The translations under genes were made by a program, and so were the position numbers. From Chitinophaga ginsengisoli (GTDB lineage Bacteria; Bacteroidota; Bacteroidia; Chitinophagales; Chitinophagaceae), in contig NZ_PYGK01000001.1 in NCBI RefSeq assembly GCF_003014595.1, positions 744,001-808,000 of the forward strand: DNA of 64,000 nucleotides, written 5' to 3'. This document shows, in pieces, positions 1 to 8,859 of this stretch. The stretch's first letter is position 1. The number at the start of each line of letters is the position of its first letter. The notes under the pieces were generated by a model. That model saw only the letters and a program-made list of their open reading frames with translations. It was not told where the DNA came from and made no database searches.

Positions 1-1161
1 GGGTATAATGTTCATAATGAAAAATTCATTAACCGTAATGTGATCTCCCAGCTTACACTAAGGGCTACTACCGGTGTAACCGGTGACGTGTCTTTCCCGT
101 CCTATTTATCCAATACCACTTACCAGTATTACAGCAGTGACTGGTATTCTACAGGCGTGGGCGCTGTATTCAAGGCTTATGGCAACTCAGCACTGAAATG
201 GCAGCGTACAAAGAACTATGATGCCAGCGTTGAACTGGACCTGTTCAATGGAAGAATTTATGTGAACCCACGTTACTACTATAAATTAACCAAGGACCTG
301 CTGGCGGATATCATTGTACCTCCATCCGCCGGTTTTACTGAATACAAAGCCAACCTGGGAGAAATGATCAACAGGGGCTTCGAATTAACTGTCCGCAGTA
401 CAGTGCTGCGAGGAAAGGACTGGTCTTTCAACATGTTTGCAAACCTGGTGACCAATAAAAATAAGATCACCAAAATCTCCAATGCGCTGAAGAGTTACAA
501 CGATAAAGTGGATGATAAGCAGGAATCTGATGCTAACCTGAATTCTGTCCCACTATTGCGCTTTAAAGAAGGCGAATCTCTCAACACTATTTATGCTGTG
601 AGATCAATGGGAATTGATCCCGAAAATGGTAAAGAGATCTTCGTTAAAAAAGACGGCACTTATACACATACCTATAGTGTGAAAGACATGGTGCCTGTAG
701 GAGATATGACAACGAAGGTAGAAGGCACGTTTGGTGCTGGCATGTACTATAAAAACTGGATAGCAGAAGTAAGGTTCTATGGCAAAGGAGGCGGAGACCT
801 TTATAATCAGACCCTGGTAGACCGTGTGGAGAACGCTGATCCTCGTTACAATGTTGACCAGCGTGTACTGGATTCCCGTTGGAAGAAACCAGGCGATCAC
901 GCATTGTACAAAGACATAGCAGATCACGGTTCTACCCGTACGTCTTCCCGTTTTGTACAACGCGATAATGTGATAGAACTGAGATCAGTTTATCTCGCTT
1001 ACAACGTTCCCTCAGCAGTAGCCAGGCGTTATAAAATGAACAATCTGCGTTGCGCACTGAACCTGAATGATGTGTGGAGAACCTCCACTATACAGGCAGA
1101 AAGAGGTATTGATTATCCGTTTGCGAGAACATTCACATTCTCATTATCCACTCAGTTCTAA
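1..1161 (+). CDS. SusC/RagA-family TonB-dependent outer-membrane transporter, C-terminal part
   Basis: The reading frame is open from base 1 and the gene enters from upstream, so only about the last 387 residues are present. They are the C-terminal half of a TonB-dependent beta-barrel: alternating aromatic strands, an Asn-rich loop region, and a terminal aromatic strand ending in Phe (TFTFSLSTQF), as in SusC proteins. With the SusD next door, 11 bp downstream, it would form a lid-and-barrel complex importing a nutrient across the outer membrane. The plug domain and TonB box lie outside the window. The substrate cannot be told from the sequence; no glycoside hydrolase or peptidase accompanies it here. 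Confidence 0.93.
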   Translation, partial: GYNVHNEKFINRNVISQLTLRATTGVTGDVSFPSYLSNTTYQYYSSDWYSTGVGAVFKAYGNSALKWQRTKNYDASVELDLFNGRIYVNPRYYYKLTKDLLADIIVPPSAGFTEYKANLGEMINRGFELTVRSTVLRGKDWSFNMFANLVTNKNKITKISNALKSYNDKVDDKQESDANLNSVPLLRFKEGESLNTIYAVRSMGIDPENGKEIFVKKDGTYTHTYSVKDMVPVGDMTTKVEGTFGAGMYYKNWIAEVRFYGKGGGDLYNQTLVDRVENADPRYNVDQRVLDSRWKKPGDHALYKDIADHGSTRTSSRFVQRDNVIELRSVYLAYNVPSAVARRYKMNNLRCALNLNDVWRTSTIQAERGIDYPFARTFTFSLSTQF

Positions 1162-1172
1162 AAAGAAACAAG

Positions 1173-2636
1173 ATGAAGAAATATTACTTACTCATAATAG
1201 TGGTGGCAGGCCTTGTTTCGTGTAAGAAATGGCTGGATGTAACACCGCAATCTGACATAGCACAAGGTGTGCTGTTCAGCTCACAGGCCGGTTTTGAAGA
1301 GGCGTTAAATGGTGTTTACAGCCGTTGTGCAAGAGAGGATAGTTATGGTAAAGAGATCACCTGTGGTTTCCTCGATGTGCTGGCACAGAACTACGTTATC
1401 ACGAGCAAAGATCCGCAGGCATACAAACAGACCGCGCTTTATAATTATAATGATGAATTTTTTATCAGCAGAAGGGATGATGCATGGAAAGCATTGTATG
1501 CGGCAATCGCCAACAGTAATCTGATATTGTCGCATATAGACGAGAAAAAGAGTGTTTTCACAGGCAGGGAATACGAACTGATAAAGGGCGAGGCGCTGGC
1601 CTTGCGCGCATATCTTCATTTTGACCTGCTGCGTTTATTTGGTCCTTCTTATGTGAGTGATCCGAATGCCCGGGCTATTCCCTATGTAACAGACTTTACC
1701 AATAAGATAACGCCGATGTCTACCGTAAAGGGCTTGCTGGATACAGCTATCCTTGACCTGACTGCGGCAAAAGAGTTGTTGAAAGTGTCTGATCCCATCC
1801 TGGACGCAGGGTACAAGGTTGGGTATCCGGTAAAAGATTCCAGTACCGAACAAAACGGTCCCCTGTTCCTGCAGAATCGCCGCCATCGGATGAACTACTA
1901 TGCTGTGTGTGGAGAGCTGGCCCGCATATATTTATACAAAGGCGATAAGGCAAACGCACTCGCTAATGCATTGGAAGTGATCAACTCCAATAAATTCCCG
2001 TGGACACGTCAGAATGATTTCCTGAATCCCGATGATGAAAAGAAGGACCGCATTCTGTACAAGGAGCTGGTATTTGGGTGGTATATTCCGAATACATCCG
2101 GCGCATTGAATAGCCGTTTCCGCGATGGAGAGAATGCACTGTTTATTACGTCCGTAGAAGGACAGAATATTTATGAAACAGGCAGTGTTGGCGGTGAGGA
2201 TTTCCGTTATAAGCAATGGTTCAGTGAACAGAGCGGGGGATTGGGGGTCCGTATGCAACTTGAAAAGTATTACAGGGACGGCGACGCCAATATTCATTAT
2301 CAGATGGCGCCTGCACTGCGTTTGAGCGAGATGTACTACATCGCTGCAGAATGCACTTTTGATACCGACCCAGTAAAGGCATGGGGATACTTTAACACTG
2401 TTAGGTTCTACAGGGGCATTGGTACTGCTATCACCGACCAGCCGTCTAAAGATGTGTTCATGACAGAACTGGTGAAAGAATGTCGGAAAGAATTTTATGG
2501 TGAAGGGCAGATCTTCTATATGTATAAACGTTTGAACAGACCGGTTACCGGACTGGCGGGTGCTAGCTATGCCGCTACAAATAAGATGTTTGTACTGCCA
2601 CTGCCAGACGACGAAATCCAATTTGGTAACAGATAA
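1173..2636 (+). CDS. SusD/RagB-family nutrient-binding lipoprotein
   Basis: A 487-residue surface lipoprotein that should cap the SusC barrel and bind the substrate. The N-terminus is a lipoprotein signal with lipobox Cys17 (GLVSCKKW). The following segment WLDVTPQSD is the typical SusD start, the body is helical with TPR-like repeats (for example ALRAYLHFDLLRLFG), and the end (LPLPDDEIQFGNR) is the usual SusD C-terminal motif. It follows susC by 11 bp and precedes a DUF4843 gene by 15 bp, so the four genes form one operon. Family assignment is secure. The ligand is unknown. Confidence 0.95.
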   Translation: MKKYYLLIIVVAGLVSCKKWLDVTPQSDIAQGVLFSSQAGFEEALNGVYSRCAREDSYGKEITCGFLDVLAQNYVITSKDPQAYKQTALYNYNDEFFISRRDDAWKALYAAIANSNLILSHIDEKKSVFTGREYELIKGEALALRAYLHFDLLRLFGPSYVSDPNARAIPYVTDFTNKITPMSTVKGLLDTAILDLTAAKELLKVSDPILDAGYKVGYPVKDSSTEQNGPLFLQNRRHRMNYYAVCGELARIYLYKGDKANALANALEVINSNKFPWTRQNDFLNPDDEKKDRILYKELVFGWYIPNTSGALNSRFRDGENALFITSVEGQNIYETGSVGGEDFRYKQWFSEQSGGLGVRMQLEKYYRDGDANIHYQMAPALRLSEMYYIAAECTFDTDPVKAWGYFNTVRFYRGIGTAITDQPSKDVFMTELVKECRKEFYGEGQIFYMYKRLNRPVTGLAGASYAATNKMFVLPLPDDEIQFGNR

Positions 2637-2651
2637 TAAACCTACGGCCAG

Positions 2652-3482
2652 ATGAAAAAATATATATTATTCGGTGTTCTTTGCTGTATGGTATGTCTTG
2701 CCTGCAAGAAAGAAGAAACGCCTTTATTCAATACTACGGAGAATGTCTATTTCGATTTTCTGCCTGATGTGGATGATGATAAAACAGATAGCCTTCTTTA
2801 TTCTTTTGCCTATTTTCCTGATAAAGGGGAAGACACGGTATTTATCCCGGTGCGGATATCAGGTTTTCGTGTAAAGCGGGACCGGGCATTCATATTAAAA
2901 ACGGTAGATAGTAGTACAACGGCAATTGCAAATGTACATTATGTTCCTTTAAAGGATAAGTACATTATGTCTGCAGACTCCGGCATATGTATGGTGCCAT
3001 TGATCCTATTGAACAAGGATACCCTCCTGAAAACCAAAACACTGACTATCGGACTTACGTTGCAACCCTCGGAAGATCTGGGAGTAGCGTTCACCTTGCA
3101 GAATAAAGGCCTCGTGAAGTTTTCCAACCGCTTGGAGAAACCAAACTGGTGGGATGCCTGGGCAGGTGAATTGGGTGAATATTCGAGGGTAAAACATGAG
3201 TTGTTTATCAGGGTATCAGGTACCACTGAACTCGGTACCAATTTCCAGGACTTCAACATGATACCCAAGGCGTTGTATCATACAAGACGTTTCAAATCTT
3301 TCCTGCTGGATCCGTTTAAATGGGTACAGCAATATCCGGAAGAAGGGTATGTGATCACGATGGAAGCAGACGGGTATTATTACTTCTATAGTAGTAAGAA
3401 TCCTGATATCAAATACCGCCTGGAAAAGAATCCCGATGATGGCCGGTATTATTTCAAAGATGAAAATGGTAACCGTGTCTAA
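2652..3482 (+). CDS. DUF4843 domain lipoprotein of a SusC/D locus
   Basis: A 276-residue predicted lipoprotein with signal peptide and lipobox Cys (MVCLACKKEE, Cys at about 18). The order of features (FDF and DTVFIPVRISG strands, a central Ig-like beta domain, then a C-terminal region with a Trp pair, PNWWDAW) matches DUF4843 proteins. These are commonly encoded directly after SusD in Bacteroidota and are thought to be extra surface-exposed binding components. It sits 15 bp after susD and 15 bp before the PKD-like gene, so it is translated from the same message. Function is inferred from context only. Confidence 0.82.
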   Translation: MKKYILFGVLCCMVCLACKKEETPLFNTTENVYFDFLPDVDDDKTDSLLYSFAYFPDKGEDTVFIPVRISGFRVKRDRAFILKTVDSSTTAIANVHYVPLKDKYIMSADSGICMVPLILLNKDTLLKTKTLTIGLTLQPSEDLGVAFTLQNKGLVKFSNRLEKPNWWDAWAGELGEYSRVKHELFIRVSGTTELGTNFQDFNMIPKALYHTRRFKSFLLDPFKWVQQYPEEGYVITMEADGYYYFYSSKNPDIKYRLEKNPDDGRYYFKDENGNRV

Positions 3483-3497
3483 GTTAAATCCTATACA

Positions 3498-4913
3498 ATG
3501 AAAAGAATACATCTATATATACTGATAGCCTTGCTGGCTCCTTTTCTTTCGGCGTGCTTCAAAGACAAAGGGAACTATGATTACATAAAACTGGGGGAAC
3601 CAGTTGTCTCCAATCTGGATACCTTGTATACTGTGTTTACAGGAGACAGCCTGATCATATCTCCTAAAGTGGTGTTGCCGGAGGGAAGGACTGATCTGAC
3701 CTGTTATTGGAAAATAGACATTCCTGAGGAGGCACGCTCTGATGATCATGAAGGCAAGGAATTAAGAATGCTTTATGGCCTGAGCGCGAAAAGGTATAAT
3801 GCTTTGCTGATCGTAAGAGATAACGCAATCGGTATGCAGTATTACTACAAGTTTGTCATTAGTGGTAAAACCGCATTTACGACCGGAACGCTTGTGTTGA
3901 CTGACGAGGGCGGACAGGCAAAATTATCTTTCATTAAACCGGATGGTAAGGTACAGTCTGACCTTTATCCGTCAATTAACGGGGAGAACCTTGGAACAAA
4001 TCCTTTACAGATCATTCCGTTAAGGAATACCAGCTATATGAATGTAAATTTTGCTTACTGGATTGTTTGTGGCGATGCTGCGCATCCTGCGGTGGAAATT
4101 AACAGCGATGACCTGAAACGGATGAAGTACCTGAAAGAGAATTTTTACGATCCCCCTGGTGAACTGCTTCCAAGTTATTTCCAGCGCTTGTTTAACGGAA
4201 CTACTACTGCGGTGCTGAATGAAAAACTGTATGTAGGTACTACGGAGACGGCGCCATTCGGTACTTATTATGGTTACTTCAGCAATCCTGTACCGGGCAA
4301 TTATAACCTGGCCCCGGACCTGGTCTATGCCTACACAAATGATGGTGCTTATTATCTTGGATTTGATAAGGTAAAGAAATGTTTCCTGCGTTTTGATCCG
4401 ACTACCTATTTCGGGACAGAATACATTCAGGAAGATTCGCTCTTTAACCCGAAGAACCTTAAGATGGACCTGTTGGAGTTGGAGAAGATCACGGAGAATG
4501 ATGTGTATGCATTTTGTGACAGCAGTGGTCAGACTTATGAACTGAAGTTTGGTATTGATTTCCTGAAAGGAAACTCGCGTTTCAAAACAGGATATAAACG
4601 GAAATTTAAAGGTGATAGCCTCCTGACTGCGCAAACCAAATGGCAGTCATCTCCTGTAGGTACATTCTATTTCACTTCCAACGATAAGATCTACCGTTAT
4701 AATCCAATTAACCAGGAGTTGAAACAGCTGGAGGCGAATTTCGGTGGAAAGCAGGTGACAATGATAAAGATACAGGAGGATGGCAATAAGCTTATTGCAG
4801 GCACGGAAAGCAGTATTTATACACTTGATATCAGTACCGGAAAATATGGTAATATACTCAGTCAGGTAAATGGCCTGCCCGGAAAAGTAATTGATGTCTT
4901 CGTCAGACAATGA
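3498..4913 (+). CDS. PKD-like family lipoprotein of the SusC/D locus
   Basis: A 471-residue predicted lipoprotein with lipobox Cys20 (FLSACFKDKGNYDY). The KDKGNYDY segment after the Cys and the following Ig/PKD-like strands are characteristic of PKD-like lipoproteins encoded after SusD and DUF4843. The second half has repeated beta segments (for example YRYNPINQELKQL and IYTLDISTGKYG) that resemble propeller blades, so it may be a surface glycan- or peptide-binding component. It is the last gene of the operon and is followed 57 bp later by a strong bidirectional hairpin. The exact role is unknown. Confidence 0.8.
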   Translation: MKRIHLYILIALLAPFLSACFKDKGNYDYIKLGEPVVSNLDTLYTVFTGDSLIISPKVVLPEGRTDLTCYWKIDIPEEARSDDHEGKELRMLYGLSAKRYNALLIVRDNAIGMQYYYKFVISGKTAFTTGTLVLTDEGGQAKLSFIKPDGKVQSDLYPSINGENLGTNPLQIIPLRNTSYMNVNFAYWIVCGDAAHPAVEINSDDLKRMKYLKENFYDPPGELLPSYFQRLFNGTTTAVLNEKLYVGTTETAPFGTYYGYFSNPVPGNYNLAPDLVYAYTNDGAYYLGFDKVKKCFLRFDPTTYFGTEYIQEDSLFNPKNLKMDLLELEKITENDVYAFCDSSGQTYELKFGIDFLKGNSRFKTGYKRKFKGDSLLTAQTKWQSSPVGTFYFTSNDKIYRYNPINQELKQLEANFGGKQVTMIKIQEDGNKLIAGTESSIYTLDISTGKYGNILSQVNGLPGKVIDVFVRQ

Positions 4914-4970
4914 TATTTTTTATCCTATCCTATTAATCCTACTTAACCAACCATTAACCCTACAACCAAA

Positions 4971-5000
4971 AGCCCCGCGATACTTTTCGCGGGGCTTTAT
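4971..5000. terminator. bidirectional rho-independent terminator
   Basis: A perfect 10-bp stem (AGCCCCGCGA / TCGCGGGGCT) with a 6-nt loop has an A-run before and a T-run after. It lies between the convergent SusC/D operon and the lipoprotein gene at 5021, so it can serve both. Confidence 0.9.
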
Positions 5001-5020
5001 CATTTCGGTTATGCCGGTTA

Positions 5021-5497
5021 TTAAAATTTGCAGGCGCCTTTTATAAAAGGATCGTGTTCAAACTTTAGTTTGCTTTGATCTTTGTCGAATACAGGAATAC
5101 CCTGGGCATCAAAAGAAGATGGTATCGCCTCAAATATCTGGCTGTTTTCCACTTTAAATATTACAGGTCTTTTGCTGAAAGTGCCTTCGCTCATAAAGTT
5201 ATATTCAGCCTTAATGATATTATCAGCAATGGTGCCTTTGATACCGCCAACATTTTTATCTTTTTCGAACAAATGATATTCCAGTCGTCCGTAGACCGTG
5301 TCCTTCTTAATCTCAAATTCAAGATAGGCCGTATCCTTTCCGGAGATCCTGGTATAACACTGTTGATCTGGTGTTTCTACCGACGCTGTGACCATTACGG
5401 TGCTGGTGTCCTGCTCTTCCGTCTCTGGTGTATTACTGGCAGGTGGCTGACAACTGAACATCGTAAATAAGGCTGCAGCTACAAAATATGGTTTCAT
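5021..5497 (-). CDS. hypothetical lipoprotein
   Basis: A 158-residue protein with a short signal peptide and lipobox Cys16 (LFTMFSCQPP), followed by a Pro/Thr/Glu-rich linker. The mature part is a small beta-rich domain (YLEFEIKKDTVYGRLEYHLFEKDKN) that resembles the META/heat-shock-like lipoprotein style common in Bacteroidota, but I do not recognise a named family. It is probably exported and lipid-anchored. It ends convergent to the SusC/D operon across the shared terminator. Function unknown. Confidence 0.72.
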   Translation of the reverse strand: MKPYFVAAALFTMFSCQPPASNTPETEEQDTSTVMVTASVETPDQQCYTRISGKDTAYLEFEIKKDTVYGRLEYHLFEKDKNVGGIKGTIADNIIKAEYNFMSEGTFSKRPVIFKVENSQIFEAIPSSFDAQGIPVFDKDQSKLKFEHDPFIKGACKF

Positions 5498-5539
5498 GTA
5501 ACAAGTTTTGCCTTATAGAACGAATAGTGTGCCAGTAAG

Positions 5540-5938
5540 TTACTTGCCCCAGAAATTATCTTCCTGTGCAATATCTGAAGAATAGATCCGGGCTTTTACG
5601 ATCCGACCGCCTGTTACTGTATACACGTCTGTGTTATCCACATCCAGTTGCTGTCCGCCGGGCTTTGTTGCTGTCCAGCGAATGAGGCAGGCCACACTGT
5701 TGCCATTGGTGGTGACCGATTTAATTTCTGCCAGTCGGAGGGTATTGGCGGTCACTTCAAACATACCGCCCACCATCTGGAAGACCTCTGTTACATTGTT
5801 CTTTATACCAGAGAAGCGGTTGTTACCGGGTTGATCCCATTCGATGGCGGTATCCAGTAATGCTGCCAGTGTTTGGTTATCGCCTTGTTGCACTGCAGTC
5901 AGAAATTGGGTAACTACTTGTTTAGCTTGATTTTCCAT
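5540..5938 (-). CDS. SnoaL-like (NTF2-fold) protein
   Basis: A 132-residue single-domain protein. The opening helix (AKQVVTQFLTAVQQGDNQTLAALLD), the WDQPG segment and the final strands (YTVTGGRIVKARIY) match the NTF2-like/SnoaL fold, whose members are small isomerases, cyclases or ligand-binding proteins. No signal peptide, so it is cytoplasmic. It is transcribed divergently from the AraC regulator at 6043 across about 104 bp, which suggests it is a target of that regulator. The reaction cannot be told. Confidence 0.75.
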   Translation of the reverse strand: MENQAKQVVTQFLTAVQQGDNQTLAALLDTAIEWDQPGNNRFSGIKNNVTEVFQMVGGMFEVTANTLRLAEIKSVTTNGNSVACLIRWTATKPGGQQLDVDNTDVYTVTGGRIVKARIYSSDIAQEDNFWGK

Positions 5939-5971
5939 ATTGTTTGTTTTTAGTTGAGTGATTTGTTATTG

Positions 5972-5979
5972 CAAAACTA
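5972..5979 (-). promoter_or_regulatory. Bacteroidota -7 box upstream of the SnoaL-like gene
   Basis: On the minus strand this reads TAGTTTTG, matching TAnnTTTG. It lies about 34 nt before the start at 5938. No clear TTTG -33 box was seen. Confidence 0.45.
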
Positions 5980-6042
5980 TTTCCTGTACGCCCGGGCGTT
6001 ATTATCTTTATACGACAAACAATTACCATTTGACGACATGTT

Positions 6043-7038
6043 ATGGAGAATAGCCGTAGACATTTTGTGTTGAACCTGATAGCCTATGCGGTGCTGCGCG
6101 ATATTCCCGCCACACAGCTCTGTCGCTTGTCAGGAATAGACCTGGCCGTGCTGAAAGCCGACGCTGGTTATACTGTCAGTAATCAGCAACTGGATGCATT
6201 ATGGCAACAGGCCAGCCAGTTGTCAGACGATCGCTTATTCGGATTGCATTTCGGAGAATCCTTACAATTGTCGGCATTGGGTATTGTCGGAGAAATTATC
6301 AGGACAAGCGATACGGTAGGAATGGCCGTGGAAAAGGCAGCATCATTATCACATCTGCTGACCGATTTGTTCAGAATAAAGGTGGAATCTTCCAACACTG
6401 TTTTTACGATTCGCTTTTTACCCTTAACGGAAAGGCCGGATACTTTTTCCTTTCGCCAGACGCTGGAATTATTCATGGTCTTTGTTGTACATGAATTGGA
6501 TGGTTTGTTACTCCGGAAAATAAAACCTGTAGCTGTACGCTTACCTTATCGCCTGGAAAATGAAGAAGAATATACAAGGGTATTCCGTTGTGCCGTAGAA
6601 AAGAGCGCTGCTGAATATGCGCTTGTATTTGACGGGGAATACCAGCGGGAGGCGCTACTTACAGCTAATTATGACATCCAGCAGGCTTTGTTGCGAAAGG
6701 TGCATGAAAGTATAACAGTAACGGAAGGTGTATTGGGTGAAAAGGTCCGCCATTTCCTGCTGACCAATGCGTATCTTGGCATACCTTCGTTAAATGAGAT
6801 CGCCGCTAATTTTAATGTAAGTCCCAGAACCTTACAACGCAAACTGAAGGAAGAAGGTATCAGCTACCAGGATGTTGCCGATGAAGTCAGGAAATCATTG
6901 GCTATTCATTACCTCGAGGAGGGCGGTTATCCGGTGAAAGAGATCTCATATATGTTGGGATATAATGAACTGAGTGCTTTTACGCGAGCATTTAAGAGAT
7001 GGACAGGCAGAACGCCAGTCAGTTTTCAAAAAGAATAA
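6043..7038 (+). CDS. AraC-family regulator with arabinose-binding-type N-terminal domain
   Basis: A 331-residue protein. Residues 1-190 resemble the 'Arabinose_bd' sensory domain found in AraC regulators of the OruR/ArgR-like group (opening RHFVLNLIAYAVLRDIPATQL). Residues about 235-331 are the paired helix-turn-helix DNA-binding domain (LNEIAANFNVSPRTLQRKLKEE, then VKEISYMLGYNELSAFTRAFKRWTG). It is divergent from the SnoaL-like gene at 5938 and followed 23 bp later by a winged-helix gene, so it may regulate both sides. The effector is unknown. Confidence 0.9.
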   Translation: MENSRRHFVLNLIAYAVLRDIPATQLCRLSGIDLAVLKADAGYTVSNQQLDALWQQASQLSDDRLFGLHFGESLQLSALGIVGEIIRTSDTVGMAVEKAASLSHLLTDLFRIKVESSNTVFTIRFLPLTERPDTFSFRQTLELFMVFVVHELDGLLLRKIKPVAVRLPYRLENEEEYTRVFRCAVEKSAAEYALVFDGEYQREALLTANYDIQQALLRKVHESITVTEGVLGEKVRHFLLTNAYLGIPSLNEIAANFNVSPRTLQRKLKEEGISYQDVADEVRKSLAIHYLEEGGYPVKEISYMLGYNELSAFTRAFKRWTGRTPVSFQKE

Positions 7039-7061
7039 TACAACGTTTACAAAGCATAACT

Positions 7062-7475
7062 ATGGAAGCTAACAAGCCTATTGGCTGGTACCTCAAAGAG
7101 GCCGATCAGCAAATTACATCTTACATGAATGATGTTTTCAAAGACCTTTCCATCACACGTTTTCACTGGATGGTGATACGGAATATCGCAGAGCGTGGGC
7201 GCATTAATACCTGGCAGTTTTTTCAGGAAGTAAAGAACTTCGTGACCGTACAGGAATTCGGAGAGATCATACAGTCATTCGCTGATCGTGGCTGGGTAGT
7301 GATGGGAGCAGAGGATACCTGTACGCTTACCGCAGCAGGAGAGGAGGCATATAAAAATCTTGCAACGTTACAGCAGGAAAGGGCTGCACATATGATGCGT
7401 GGAATCACGGATGATGAGTATAAGCTAACTCTCAGTGTACTGAACAGGATCATAGAAAATATAGTGCATCAATAG
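7062..7475 (+). CDS. MarR-like winged-helix protein
   Basis: A 137-residue protein with MarR-like architecture: N-terminal helix (YLKEADQQITSYMNDVFKDL), winged helix (TRFHWMVIRNIAERGRI... CTLTAAGEEAYKNLATLQQER) and a C-terminal dimerisation helix. I chose the ATG at 7062 because the longer frame from 6999 overlaps the AraC coding sequence without looking like part of this family. It lies 23 bp after araC, probably in one transcript. It may be a regulator or a small winged-helix accessory protein. Confidence 0.75.
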   Translation: MEANKPIGWYLKEADQQITSYMNDVFKDLSITRFHWMVIRNIAERGRINTWQFFQEVKNFVTVQEFGEIIQSFADRGWVVMGAEDTCTLTAAGEEAYKNLATLQQERAAHMMRGITDDEYKLTLSVLNRIIENIVHQ

Positions 7476-7566
7476 TGACCGGTGGATAGATTTGTATCCC
7501 TGTAAATGACGCTGCAGTTGTGGTCAGTTCGCAGGGATAATAGGGGGTATAAGGGGAAAAACTGTT

Positions 7567-7598
7567 TTTGTGCTGTAAATGATTTATCGATATTTTTG
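7567..7598 (+). promoter_or_regulatory. sigma-ABfr-type promoter of the small acidic protein gene
   Basis: A -33 TTTG (7567-7570) is followed after 20 nt by a -7 TATTTTTG (7591-7598), close to the Bacteroidota consensus. The start codon at 7643 lies about 45 nt downstream. Confidence 0.7.
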
Positions 7599-7642
7599 TC
7601 TGGTCTTTAAATCGTGGTTCTTATCAATAAAAATATCTTAAT

Positions 7643-7924
7643 ATGGCAAAGTTACCCAAGTTTATGATTGCAGATGATCCCGTTACGGATCCTGATAATG
7701 AATATATCTTTCATACAGAGCAACCACGTTTCTTCGCTAAACGGGTAGAAGAAGACGAAGAGAAAGCTTATATTGATATTGTGGCAGAGGTTGATAATGT
7801 GGATGAGTACTTCAAAAATGCTCCCGGTAAGAAGGAAGAACTGCTCGACCAGCTGGAAGAATGGTATTATTCCTATCTCGAATGGCTGGAAGAGGATGAG
7901 TATGATGATGAAGACGAAGAATAA
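7643..7924 (+). CDS. small acidic protein of unknown function
   Basis: A 93-residue cytoplasmic protein with its own promoter and terminator. It is strongly acidic, with a tail of almost only Asp/Glu after the aromatic cluster EEWYYSYLEWLEE (ending EYDDEDEE). I do not recognise a family. The composition suggests a nucleic-acid-mimicking or protein-binding surface, but that is a guess. The good promoter and the perfect terminator make it a real, independently transcribed gene. Confidence 0.75.
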   Translation: MAKLPKFMIADDPVTDPDNEYIFHTEQPRFFAKRVEEDEEKAYIDIVAEVDNVDEYFKNAPGKKEELLDQLEEWYYSYLEWLEEDEYDDEDEE

Positions 7925-7945
7925 CTGATCAGTTTAAAAATTATT

Positions 7946-7980
7946 AGAGAAAGTCAGCATATGCTGGCTTTCTCTGTTTA
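7946..7980 (+). terminator. rho-independent terminator
   Basis: A 13-bp stem (AGAGAAAGTCAGC / GCTGGCTTTCTCT, one G-T pair) is followed by a T-rich stretch, 21 bp after the acidic protein gene. Confidence 0.8.
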
Positions 7981-7995
7981 AACCCGATACTTGAT

Positions 7996-8784
7996 ATGAC
8001 CGAACTTGACTTATACCAGGTGGATGCTTTTACAGACCACGTTTTTGGTGGAAATCCGGCCTGTGTGGTGCCTCTGGAAACCTGGCTGCCTGATGAGCAG
8101 CTATTGCTGCTGGCCAGGGAAAATGCGGTAGCAGAGACGGCTTTTTTCATTCCTGAAGGAGACGGTTTCTCTTTACGCTGGTTCACCCCCGAAATAGAAA
8201 TGGACCTTTGCGGACATGCCACACTGGCAACGGCACATGTGATAAAGACAATCCTGGGTTACAAAAAGGACAAAATATTGTTTAGCTCTGCCAGTGGTCC
8301 GCTGGAGGTCAGCTTTAAGGGTGACCTGTATGTGCTTGACTTCCCTTCCCGGAAACCTGTGGAGGCGGTCCTGCCGGATGTGATCCGCAGGGCTTTGGAC
8401 AGGCAGCCGTTGGCCGTATTAAAGGCAAGGGATTATGTACTGGTTTATGGGGCTGAAAGTGACATCCGGGATATCCGGATCGACCGGCAGGTGCTGGACC
8501 AGATCAACCTGGATCCGGGCGGGGTCATTGTTACAGCTCAGGGGACGGATTGCGACTTTGTTTCCCGCTTTTTTACGCCCCAGGCTTCTATATTGGAAGA
8601 CCCGGTTACCGGATCTGCTCATTGTTCACTTATTCCCTACTGGAGTGAGCGCTTACAGAAGCAGGAATTAACTGCCCGGCAGCTATCGGAGAGGGTAGGA
8701 ACGCTTTATTGTACGGATATGGAGGAGCGTGTGCTGATAGCGGGAAATGCGTGTACATATTCCGCAGGAAAATGCTGGATATGA
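7996..8784 (+). CDS. PhzF-family epimerase/isomerase
   Basis: A 262-residue protein of the PhzF/DapF-like fold. It starts with the family hallmark YQVDAFTDHVFGGNPACVV, has the catalytic Glu in AVAETAFF (residue about 46), the LRWFTPEIEMDLCGHATLA motif, and the C-terminal half motif VTGSAHCSLIPYW. Members catalyse C-C or proton isomerisations on small metabolites; the substrate is unknown. Length is normal. It stands alone between two terminators, with no phenazine genes nearby, so it should not be read as phenazine biosynthesis. Confidence 0.9.
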   Translation: MTELDLYQVDAFTDHVFGGNPACVVPLETWLPDEQLLLLARENAVAETAFFIPEGDGFSLRWFTPEIEMDLCGHATLATAHVIKTILGYKKDKILFSSASGPLEVSFKGDLYVLDFPSRKPVEAVLPDVIRRALDRQPLAVLKARDYVLVYGAESDIRDIRIDRQVLDQINLDPGGVIVTAQGTDCDFVSRFFTPQASILEDPVTGSAHCSLIPYWSERLQKQELTARQLSERVGTLYCTDMEERVLIAGNACTYSAGKCWI

Positions 8785-8808
8785 CGTTTAGGTAGAATAA
8801 ACAGAATT

Positions 8809-8837
8809 AAAAAGGGGCCATATCTGAGCCCCTTTTT
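8809..8837 (+). terminator. rho-independent terminator after the PhzF gene
   Basis: AAAAAGGGGC pairs with GCCCCTTTTT around a 9-nt loop, with a T-run at the end. Confidence 0.85.
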
Positions 8838-8859
8838 CATTGAATCAAACTAGCATGTG

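Noticed and set aside
7996-8784. Phenazine biosynthesis
   Set aside because: Only a lone PhzF-fold protein is present; the family is broad and no other phz gene is nearby.
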